Shown here piece by piece: positions 1-19,500 of a stretch of DNA of 64,000 nt (positions within the stretch are counted from its first letter, which is position 1; every line of letters starts with the position of its first letter). This DNA is from Saccoglossus kowalevskii (taxonomy: Eukaryota; Hemichordata; Enteropneusta; Harrimaniidae). Position numbers and translations under genes: made by a program. The stretch covers positions 135,675-199,674 of the forward strand of contig NW_003156744.1 of NCBI RefSeq assembly GCF_000003605.2, given 5' to 3'. A model generated the notes under the pieces. It was not told the DNA's origin. It made no database searches and saw only the letters and a program-made list of their open reading frames with translations.

Positions 1-344
1 CAAAAATTGCATTTTACACTAAAAATATTTGCTAAACATTGAAAATTGATCATATTGTCAGAAATTAACAAATCAGAATGAGATCACCCCCAAATATGCA
101 AACAATTCAAACATGTTAATCAAGGTTATCCAAACTGAGGTTTAGCTGGTGAAGTAAAACAAATATACACACCATTATATGGTAGTTCATTGCTGATTCT
201 TTGGTCTAATAGTAAACCAGTTTCAAATGTCCTATGGAGAGGGTATATAAATATACAATGAATATAGCACAAGACATGTAAATACCACAACAATGGAAGT
301 ATCAGAAAGCTATAAATGTATCACAATGAATTTTATTTACTTAC

Positions 345-7486
<7,142 letters not shown>

Positions 7487-7891
7487 GTTGAAAGTGTACA
7501 CCTTGGGCGTGCAACTAAAATGGGTCCGTCAAAATAATCACCGTGCTAGGGAGTTAACTAAATTGGTTGCTTGTTTCCACTTTGTTTTCTCGCGAATTCC
7601 TGTTCGATCAAAATAGATCCACGACTTCAGTTTTGCCGGTTGGGACCATGACAAAATGTAGTGACTGTTCAGAGCGAGGTAAAGTTTATTCATTTGTTAC
7701 TGTAACGTCGTGTATAAATGACTCCGTGCATACCCTGCGATTTATTTGAAAACAGAAGACAATTGTAACAGCATTTGCTCGATGACACTGACTGGGTCAC
7801 CCGAGAAACTTACACAACTTGAAATTATCTGCGGAAGTTACGTTCAGCTCCAGTACATCGGAACCGCCACTAACACCATACAATCAGTACA
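7487..7891. promoter_or_regulatory. Shared head-to-head promoter interval, HDAC3 / GNAT-ART gene
   Basis: Only 405 bases separate the two divergent start codons, so both 5' UTRs and a promoter must fit here or just inside the genes. The stretch has more CpG dinucleotides than the surrounding AT-rich DNA. No convincing TATA box was seen for either direction. The short ORFs in it look like chance. A bidirectional promoter is an inference from geometry alone. Confidence 0.5.
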
Positions 7892-10492
7892 ATGGCGAGT
7901 AGCGATAGTTACGCAACGATCACAAGTACTCTATCTAGCGTGAAATTCCAACAGAGAAAGGTCAAGAACGGTAAAAATGACAAGACAAAATCTAAAAAGA
8001 AGACCTCCAACATGGAATGTACGCCAGTCGTTGTTGATTTTCGTCGTTTGTTTCAAAGCTCCAAGAGTTCCCTCGATGTTATACCAGGGGTAAGTTTTCG
8101 GCAGTATTTGTAACTTATTGAGGTACTATTCTCATAACACAACACAAAACATTACGTGAGTGACGTAGTTACTGAACACATGTTGCCATGGAAACCACAT
8201 GCTAAAAGACGCGATACCACGTGCTGGGATGAAGATCGAGCAGTAGTTATTTTTGTTATGAAGAAATAATTTGTTATAATCACCCTTTAAAATAACATCA
8301 GATCTGATAATGCAAAATTATATCATCACTTACTGGTGTACTTAAAATTAGTTTGTTTCATTTGAAATAAACTACCCTAAATTTCATTTTTTTATTGCCA
8401 TTTACAATTTACAACACCCTCCCAAACTTCATTTGAAACCAAAGAAGATGCATTCACTTTCTATAGGAGCCATTTAATAACATACTCATTTTTAGTTACT
8501 GTATTTACCAGTATTGTGATAAATTTTTGTTTACTCTTTTCTTTGTAATTATATAACTTGCCTAATATCCAGTGTTGAGCACTGTGTTAAAAGCCGGTCC
8601 TAAATTTGCTGAGTTCTACACAGTTTTCAAGCATCATCGCTATTTTGTGCATGCATAACTTAGGAAAAATTTAAAAAAAATGGTGAAATATGGTATTTGA
8701 ATTTGTATTACTGTAAAATCTGTATTAGAAGTCAAACCCATTCTTTTTGTACAATTTAGAAAGAAGAAATTACAATTTCTCATATTTGTAGATGCTCTCA
8801 TAAAAGCCGCATTCTCTCTGTTGCATTATATCATTTTAATAGAAACCGCGGCTTCTAATAATAGTAGTTATAGCGTTTTCTTTTTAGGAGGGGTTGCACT
8901 TTGCAGAGTGCATGTCAATCTAGATGTGTAGCCATCAAGACTTGTTTTCCGTACCATCTAGATCCAAACTATAGCCTATTTACTGTCACCACCATTTTGT
9001 TTCGATCACCAAAACAGCAACATTGCAAGTTAAGTTGTTGTCTGGTTTGATGTGTGTATCTGGAGCTAGTTTCATGATTTGAACAAGTTAGGTTAAACCA
9101 ACCTCAACCAGAGATATCAAACTAATAGTGACAGATTCAAACACGTCAAATATAGAAGATTATGATGCAATTACCTTTCAGTTCATTTCATCCAATCATA
9201 AAAATATCTACAGCATATCTAAGTTATCTATACAATATGTAAGTACTGTTCGAACGCAGTTCGAAAACGGGGACTTATGTTTTGACCTCTGTGCGTGTGT
9301 GCGTGCATGTGTGTGTGCGTGCGTCTGTGCATGCGTCCAGACCTGTATCTTAGAAATGCCTGGACCAATCACAATCAAACTTCACACATACTTCATACAT
9401 GATATTATACATATGCATGTCAATTTGTTTCACGATCTGATTCAAGATGGCCGAATGGCGGCCATTTTTGTGCTAAAAATCATCAAAATCAAACATTTTC
9501 CAGCTGTTTACAGATGGATTTTGTTCAAACCTTGTATATATGTTGGACATTATAGGACCTTGATGCACATCATTTTCTTTCACGATCTGATTCAAGATGG
9601 TCGAATGGCGGCCATTTTTGTGCTAAAAATTCTAAAAATTAAGCATTTCTCGGCTGTTTACAGATGGATTTTGTTCAAACTTGGTATATACATTAGACAT
9701 TATGGGACCTTGATGCACATCATTTTGTTTTACGATCTGATCCAAGATGGCCGAATGGCGGCCATTTTTGTTCTAAAAAATCCTAAAAATTAAGCATTTC
9801 TCGGCTGTTTACAGATGGATTTTGTTCAAACTTGGTATATACATTAGACATTAGGGACCTTGATGCAAATAATTTTATTATATCAGATAAGATTCAAAAT
9901 GGTCGACTTTTCGTGCTAAAAAATCCTAAAAATCAAGCATTTCTCGGCTGTTTACAGATGGATTTTGTTCAAACTTAGTATATACATTAGACATTATGGG
10001 ACCTTGATGCAAATAATTTTGTTTTTCAGATAAGATTCAAAATGGTCGACTGGCGGCAATTTTGTTTTAATGATTGGGCTTCTAGAGCCATATCTCTTAT
10101 ATGCTTTGACTGATTATATATTCAAATTTTATATATTCATTATACATCATGTTATATATATATATACATGTATTCAAAATGGCTGATTTTGAATGCTGTT
10201 CCAGAGCAATATCTCTCAATATGGACAAGTACTTGTTTGACGATCAGATACAAATGTCAATGATTTTAATTAATGTTAAAAAATCATATTCCTGACATGG
10301 TTATATTTCAGCTATATTACTATAAATAAAACTATATATCTTAAATTTGATAACTAACGGGGACTGTGCCATGCATGGCTTGTGAAATATTTGGATTTGA
10401 ATGAAAGCTGATATATGGTATTTACAAATTGTTATAAATATGTTTATAATTAATTAATTATTTAATTGTTTAATTAATTATTTTTTTTATTT

Positions 10493-10555
<63 letters not shown>

Positions 10556-13500
10556 TTCATTCATTCATTCATTCATTCATTCATTCATTTATTCATTTAT
10601 TCATTTATTTATTTATTTCAACCCTTTTAAACTAGAAGCTCACCAATAGAAGTACATAAACAGAAATATATCACAGTAACACATGTTGTGTGTTACAGCT
10701 CTATATATGGTCTAATTCCACTAGCCACTGAAAATATTTATTCATTTCAGTGATTCAGATGCTAACTTGACCTCAACAATTCAATAGTATTTTCACAAAA
10801 TATCCTAAATTTGTTCAATCTTTGTAGACAAATATCCATAATAATTAGAAATGTCCCATGATGCTAGTTGCGATTTTGGACAAAATATTTTAAGCCAATT
10901 TTGAGACAACTGTACTCCAAAATTTATTATTTGTCTGTGTTTTATTATTATATGTGATGAATCAGAGACATTATATCCAGTCTGAATTATTCAATTGCTC
11001 ATTTGTTGAAGTTGGAACAGCTGTTTCATTCATATAACATGTATTGGTATTATATAAATAAACAATACCACCTAGCACCATGTGCTACTCTCCTTCTACT
11101 TAACTATTCATTTAATAAGCAATTTATATAAACTACAGCGATGTGATTGGTCATATGACATACTTATTTCATTGAAGTATGTGCATATGGGCTGATAAAC
11201 CATACAGTAACGTTAAATTCACAATTGCTTTCAATCATCATTTGATGTTTTTATACAATTACAAATAAATCAGTGTTCTCCCCAGGAATTTTTACCACTG
11301 TTGCGGCCTAATTTGCATATAATTTGCATATCATTTACATAATAATAGAAATTGACCAAAGCACATTCACACCCACACAATAAACAACATATATTTAAAA
11401 AACAAAGTGGCAGATATTTATTTGCTTCACACAGTGTTATAAACACTTTTATTTTGGGCACTTTTGTAATATTATGAGCTCCGTCACAGTGGAAATATAT
11501 TTTTTTTTGGAGTCAAAATATTACGTTCCACAATATAGAAGAGTTTGAATTTAAAAATTTAACATTCTCGAAATGCAAATGCTGCAGACTAAAAAGAAAC
11601 AAATAAATTGTAAAAGGTTAAATGAAATTAATTTGAAACGTTTGAGCCAGGATATTGTTCACGACTTTCATGATCTTAATTACTACAAAATTCTCCTTCA
11701 AAAAATCGACCACGTAATTATTTGGCGGATTCCTGGTTATTATTCCGATCATCAGCTTCTACAACGAACAAATAACACTTCCAAACGATCATCAAAATTA
11801 CGACGTGACATAACTTACTTCGCGATGTTATACACAGGTTATACCAATAATTCCTCTTACTCAGTCATGATGCCATGCAAAAATTAAATACTTTTTTTTT
11901 ATATGAGAAAAACATAAAATTTGAACGAGTTTTATCGGGAGAAGTTATTTTTGATCACTCGATCACTTCGGTGAAAAACACAGACCCGCCATGATAGTTA
12001 TGACGCATTAGTTGACCGGCATGTGTCCTTTGACCCGGTGGGTCAAAAACGCCATTAACGAATCAGAATGCCGCATGGTAATGCCGGTAGAACCCGAAGT
12101 TTTCCGATGATCGTGATCATAAAATTACATTGCGGAAGTAAAGCGATGTCGTAGCACGANNNNNNNNNNNNNNNNNNNNNNNNNNNNNNNNNNNNNNNNN
12201 NNNNNNNNNTTTACAAAATTGACTTGTATTGTTCAATCGCGGGACTATGTCTATTGTTTACAAATTATTATCCACGACTGGCAGGATGCATGTCGGTCGG
12301 TACGTAAGTATAATAACAATATGGCAATAGTCCTGGTCGGAAGCGTTTCCGTGGTGGTCGCTAATTTTGAGTGCCGGTCGGGCCGACAAGTGTGACGAGA
12401 TCCCTAATGAAAAAAGCACTGTGGCGGTCTTGCTAATCACCGTGGCGGTGTCAGACCAGTGTGGCGGCAAATCGAAGCACTGTGGCGGGACCGCCACGCT
12501 GTTTACATCCTGGGGAGAACACTGGTTTTTTTAGTACTTGAAGAAAAAAAAAATATTATTATGATCACAGACCCATTTTCTTCATTTTTATCAGTATTTA
12601 TAAATTTCACATTTCAACTGACCAATGGAATAACATTAGAACATTTTCAAATGATGTCACTGCACACTGTGGTAGTTGATTGGTTGGTTGGTTTTATTCC
12701 AATTGCCATTGAAATTTTTAAATATTGATAAAAATCAAGCAAATGGGTTTGTGGTCATTATATTAAAAGCTGCAAGCTTAAAATTGTTAGCATATTGGTT
12801 CGATGCACTTGAAATGCCACCAAAATGCTTTTTTTTTTCTGGCAGGTGCCTCTATTGGAGACTTTCTAAAGCCAAAAAAAGAAAATTTGGTTCTTGTCTT
12901 CTTAGCAAATACAGGCATTAAAGCATATACCCTAGGAACTATGATTAATGGTTTATTTGGACCGACCGATCAATCTTCCTTTGAAACAGAAAACAAACAT
13001 TTTTCCAATGTGCTGTATGTGGTGCAGTTTACCTGTACACAAAAGCGCAGTTGATGTGCAGGTATCAAATGGAAGTGTATAATAACGAGAAGCAAAACTA
13101 ATTTTTGTTTCGTTCCAAATAGAGAAACAAATAACATGACCCTTTATGTGACGATAATGTTGTGTCATTAAAATTAATATTCTATATTGATCTATATCTG
13201 CAAACAATTAATGACCAAAAATGCTTAAAATACCTTTTTTTTTCATCATGTATTTCACACTGACAGAATAAACACAGTGAATATGCAAGGCATCAGTCTA
13301 GAATATTCTTTTATAAAATTTTACTTGATTATGGGTTTTTTTTCATTTGAAATCAGGAGGGGCTTGCTGAAGTAGGTTTTATGCAAATATTTTACTCAAA
13401 TATGCCAGACGACATTTTTATTCACATTTGTTTTTACATTGCATAGTCATTATGGTAATGTTTGCTTTTCTTTTCTTCCTTCACATTAACTTTTTTCGCC

Positions 13501-16500
13501 AGCTCTAGTTTTCAATTTGTATACATATAGCAATAAGTTCTGTGATTGGTTGCTATGGACAGAAGTGCATCCAATGATCCTTGTTATAAATATTTACATG
13601 TATATAAATGTTTATTTATATATTTATCTATTTTTCAGGTTTCAAATAAGCACCTACTACACACTGTAGTAGCTTTATATGATAACAGTCTGCCAGACAT
13701 TACTCCAGAAGTGTTATACGCAACAGTGTGTGATAAATGGGCCAGGACATTATTACTTCTCAGGGACACTCAAGGTATTGCATTGCTTATTACTTCATGC
13801 CATATATCTGTTTTGTAGGGTCTACGTTTCTGCATGGTTACCAAATAAGATAACTGTGGTTTATGCTTATGACCAGAGATAATATTGCACCAGTTGCTAG
13901 GTTCAAATCACACAAATTAAATAAATAAGAAAATTATATAACTTTTAAATTATTTTTGTCTTGAACTACTTGCTTGTATAAATACAGAATTAAGACTACT
14001 ATACCAATTACTTTCATTTTACTAGTTTAATTTCTGCTGAAAATCACTGTTTTGGTATTTTCACTGATTTGTCATAAATTACAATCATTAGGGAAAATAA
14101 ATATTTTCACTGGATTTTGGTTTGCACTTCCAATATGGCAACTGTGATGTCATAATCAGTCATCAATGATGTCATAATCAGTCATCAGTTATGTCATAAT
14201 CAGCAACTATGATGTCATAATTTGATTGTTTACTGTTTACAGTGATTGGATAACCGAAGGAAGACCATGAGGTCTAAAATATGATTTGTCATTTTTGCCT
14301 TCAAAGACACATCTTTATATATATAAACTTTTGAAATAAAGACCTGATTTTTGAGTCATAGCATCAAAATTGTAAAAGGGATGTATATAAATGTAGCATC
14401 TGCATAATTAATGCAGGCAGCTCTTGTGAAATAATCTTTTAAGGATATGCCTTTTGAAAACTTAGACAAGCCGGTAGGCTGATTGGTGATCCGCTTCGCT
14501 CAAAATACAAACAACATGTTTTCGGCTGTTGCCATGGTAGGACATTAACATGAAGCTAACGTCGGTTTACAACTAAAACCGGGGCCCCATATACATTCAG
14601 TCTTCCGAAGTCACTTCACTTTATTACTACCGGGTAGTGCATAACTTTTTATTTCTGACTGTTTTGCGATTGTATTTCTAGATTCTTTGATTGAATCATA
14701 GACAGTATAGTAGGAAATACAAGCAACTCCAGTGATTCTACTGTAACAGAATGGGCTGGAAAAAAGTTAAGCTGATTTACGCTAACTGTTAGCATAAACA
14801 AAATTTTTATTTTTATTTCTCGTAAAATGCGTGTTTTTTAGGTGGCTAGGTTGACGAGTCGCCTAAGGTATTCTAGTCTTTGCGAATATATTACAAAATG
14901 GTGGTTATTGATCATGAGTTTGCATATGTAGATGATTTGCTCGATGTTCGATGATGGTCGAAATGACAGTGAAGAAGATCCAAACACAGTAGACACAGCC
15001 ATTCATGCTAACAACCCTGTTTGGGATTCAGAGCTTGAGCAGCAACCCGGAAAGTAGTAGAGATTTGCGTTTTCTTGATCATCACGTAAAAAAAAACTTT
15101 GAAACAATTTGAAATGCTAACAAAAAAACGAATATAGTGTCAGTGAAAATAACATAATAAAGAGAATCGTGCCTTTTTTTAACAGTATTTGAGTTATTTT
15201 GTTGAAAACACAGGTACAAACTTAGACACTCGTTTCGGTTTAAGGACTGAATGTGTAGCCAAGATGGCTACTGACATGAAAACAGACGGATTGAAAGTAC
15301 ATTTGAAAAAAATTGCAAGGCAGAGAACAATAAACACCAACATAGTCGGTGTAAAATAATATAATAAGAAGATTTATGCATCATGAAAACAAAAATATTC
15401 AAATATTTTATCAAAAATGGGGTACAAACTGTAAGTAACATTTTGCTACCACCACATTTACCGGTAGTTGACATGTACGAAACATCACTGTTGTCTGAAA
15501 CTAACTTTCAATTTTATTAAACAGGAACATATATATTAAAATTAATATTTACTAGAGGACCACGGTCACAAGAACAACTGATAACTATTGTGTGTTTGAA
15601 AGATGCGTATTCCGGGAAGAAAAAAAATCGTTTATGGAGAGATACTTGTAGTTCGATACGAAAGTACTGACATAGCATCGAAGTAAATATGACATCATTG
15701 TTTACTTGCTCATTGTAATATTCCAGCCCAGCTTGCTTTGGCATCTGGCGTTTGACTTTGATGTTTGCTGCAGTTGCATGTCTTTCTTACTACCGCGGTA
15801 TACTGTCTGTGATTGAATGCAGCATTTACATCTCAATCAAAGTTGCATTGGGACTTACATTAAATCGACCCAGCCAAAAAAATCACAGAGGAGTTAAAAA
15901 GCTGTTCCTGGTGAAAAATTATCCCAACTTTGAGATCAAATTTCTTGGTAATGAAAAAGAGATATAAAAAAAACAAATAGTAACTTTGTTCCCACACTCA
16001 AGCTGAGTAGAATGAGCTATGTCTGAGATTTGTATTCCTAGATTTGTGGGGGGGGGGGGGGATACATTTGGCACGAAGCTATTCAAAAATCTTTTTCTTT
16101 TTTTTTCTGTTGCCATGGCTACAGTGGACCAAGAATTTCCCCCCAGATTTTACCACCTAACTAAAGTGGAGGTGTGACCTGCCTGCCAAGTTTGGGTAAA
16201 ATAAAAAAAACACATTAATACATGAAGACACTGTAAATCAAACACACGCACACAAAAGTGATTTTAAGGGCAATCCTAGTAGAGTGGATCAACATTATGT
16301 CATTATAAGGAAAATTTTACATTTTTGGAAATTCAACAACCAATACAGCCTAAAACATTACTTAAACTGTGTTTCACTCCCAGAATTTCTCTTCCAAAAT
16401 TTTCTGCACTTCTGAACCCTAATTTTGTAGCCAACAGACAAAATTTGAGTAAATGGGACTATTTTGTGATGAAAATCGGGGGAACTGGTGGTTGAACGGT

Positions 16501-19500
16501 TAAAATTAGATAATAGCTGTCTGTTTTTATAAGAAAATTTCTCTACAGGATGCTTGAATGTATTTTGATAGCCATTATAGTTGCTATCTGTCCAGGGACT
16601 TCCTGTTCACTGCTAAAAAAAAATCTAGCAACAGTCCCTCACAAAATTTGATTTTTTAGAAACAAAACTCAGCATGGCCAAAAACACCCAGACTTTGTTC
16701 AGTTAAACAAATTAAACGAACGAATAAAAATTGAGAAGAAATCTACATTATAGGTCAAGAAAATAGTCTTATTAGGTAGGCCTCATGAGATCTTATCAGG
16801 AAATTAAGAATAAGGAATCAATTTAAGATCACATTAAACAGACAATGTTATTAATTATACTGTATAGGCATAACTTATTCCCTGAGTTGTAATTTCGCTA
16901 TTTTCGCGGATAAGTAAAATTTGCTAAATTAAATCCACATGAACATAACTATAGAACTCATTGTTTATCTGCTAAATTCTCTGAATTAAAACGCAGTGAA
17001 TACGCTCAAAACATCAAAAGTGAAATTAAATGTCAGTGAAAATAAATGATTTTACATTAAGTGGTATGGCCTTGGAAGGTGTCCCCAGGTATTGCAGTGA
17101 CATCATCTATCTGTGGCATTATATGTTATAATGCCATTTTCATATATCATATCATATATTTTTGAGATATTTAGAATATATGCATTAATTATTCACAGGG
17201 TTTTAATTTTGTTATTTTTGTTGATATGTAAAATCTGCTAAATTGAATCCACATGAAGATGTAAAATAACAATGGAACTCCCTGGCAAATTGATGAACTT
17301 AAACCCCAGTGAGCATGATCAAAGTACCAAAGTAGTGCCAGTGAAAACAAATGGTTTTACAGTATTTGCTTACTGTATTTGCGTTATTAGCGTATCTTCA
17401 ATAGAAGCATATATAAAAGAACAAAGACATTTATTGTATTCTGAAATCATTCAGATATGGCTTTTTATAACAATAGACAAATTGTTGTTATTTATGTAAG
17501 CAGAGAAAATACAGTATTGTAGTTTGGATCATTAAAATGCGACCTATTTCAACAATAGACGTACCTCTGTCTATTACATAGGTTTATACAATGTATACTA
17601 CTAATAGAGTAAATACAGTGTATGGATTTGTTATAGTTATGATAACATAAAAGCTAGTGAATAAAATGTACTTAATACTATTTATTTTTCACACCATTCC
17701 TAGATGTAATAGCTGAGATAAATAGCCGAGAATTTGATAAGAAAGAGAAAAGTGAGCAAGAACCCATTGTGAATGGAGACATAGAGAAAGATGATAAGGA
17801 GGAGAAAGTTGAAAAGGAGGACAAAGAAGAAGAAGCACGTGTCGGTAGATTTGCTGATGTCTTCAGTGATACTGATAGTGAAGATGAAGAAGACGATGAT
17901 AGGTGAGATTTGTTATCAACTAATTTTACTTGAAATCTATTTAGTATTTTGAATGGAGATTCATTTGAAAATAAAATCCTGGAGACTTGTGTTTTTGACT
18001 ATCCTAAGCGAAGACATTGTCTTTTGAGTTTTTGGTTGAAATCAATTAATTACCTGAATATGACCTACTTGTGCATAATCGTAATTATGAGCAAAATATT
18101 TTGAATAAACAAGATATGGTAATATATGATGATGATGATCGCATTGTACATTTCAACACATACTGATATTTTCAATTCAAGCTCCTTTCTCAGCTAACAG
18201 GTGTTTTTTCTAAGTTACAAAAATATTGCCTTGTAGATATTTAATTCACTGATACCTCTGACTCTGCCAGGGTGATCACATGACCTAGGCCTACATGTTA
18301 ATACCTAGGTTGCAATATAGTTTTCAACAGAAAAAATTATAAACTATGTATGTATGTATGTATGTATGTATGTATTTATGATAATGCAGATGTATGTCAA
18401 GGCTGGTCAGGAATTATTTTATAGTCTCTCCTGTAGAACATCAATCAATTTCTGGTGTTCCCAGGTGCATGTCTGTGTTACATATGTCATCATCCATTAA
18501 TCCTTCATTACATTCTCTAATTTTGTAGTGAAAGTGAGGAAGAAGATTACTCTGAAGGCATTGGGGATTTTTTAAAAGTTGTGAGAAAAAGAAGGAAAAA
18601 CAGAAACTCCAGGAAAACACATGATCAAGATATTCAGCCAGAGTTTGTGGGAATTGAAAATAGACTGGTTGGGTGTGCAACATGGGAAAAGTCACATGTG
18701 TGAGTACCAAGCACAATTTTGAATTCTCATGTTATTCAGGAAATCCACTATGCAGTTTTCAGGTGAAAAACAAATCAGTTTTGTTTATAAAGACACTTGA
18801 AAATTGTTGCTGTATTATTATCTACGTTTTGTGAAGGTTATGTTTTTCAGAACCTATGGTATTAGGCTAAAAAGAATGTACTAGTATATACAGGGCCCTT
18901 TCGCTATGTCATGCCTCAGTAAGTCGTGATTTCGGCTAAGTCACAGGTAGTTGGATGACTCCCAAACAATTTTCACTGGGAGAAATAATGTAATTATTCA
19001 CATCATCTCATATTAACATGAATACCTTTAATTTCAGGAGACCCGGCGAAAAAATAATCCAGATTGATTTATTAGTTGTGAGGAAAAGATACAGAAAGTG
19101 GGGAATTGGCAAATATTTACTGCAGGTATGGCCATATATAGCAATATTCTTTTATATATGCACATGATTAGCATAATTGCATATAATTAGCATAATTTTG
19201 CATGTTATTAGCATCTATAATGAAATTTACTATAAAAAATTCACTTTTGTTCTGATTTTATTTAAAATTTCTCAAACAAGTCTCAAACAAGTTTAAGGAT
19301 CATGGTTTTTGTGTTAAAAAATCAAAATCAAAATCATATATCTGTTACTTGTTACTTGTTACTTTTGACTTTAATAGCATCGATAAAGAGCCATTGTTCG
19401 AAATGTCTAGTTATTTTGAATAGAGTTATCAACTTTTCATCCCTGATTTTGCCACTTTAAAATACTTTCATATAAAACTGCAATTTTGCATTACTTTCAG

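Larger units (their letters stand above)
8090..12845 (+). other. Large first intron region of the GNAT-ART gene
   Basis: About 4.7 kb filled with an R5 element, the R1 copy A, a microsatellite, the hAT-like element and the gap. Reading-phase mismatch between the flanking exons suggests that at least one short exon is hidden here, but I could not identify it. Confidence 0.5.

Noticed and set aside
8886-8912. Short exon after a TTTTTAG acceptor in the first GNAT-ART intron
   Set aside because: No donor in it gives the phase required by the exon at 12846, and it adjoins a repeat.
9128-9793. 221-codon plus-strand ORF
   Set aside because: It lies inside R1 copy A; the peptide repeats every 50 residues because the 150-base monomer keeps frame, and the same peptide appears in the other R1 copies.
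11573-11887. 104-codon ORF inside the hAT-like element as a transposase
   Set aside because: No transposase motif (no BED finger, no hAT dimerisation block) and too short.
13356-13370. 15-nt microexon (EGLAE) before the GNAT-ART exon at 13639
   Set aside because: It has splice-like borders but does not repair the phase mismatch; the slightly longer version brings a stop into frame.
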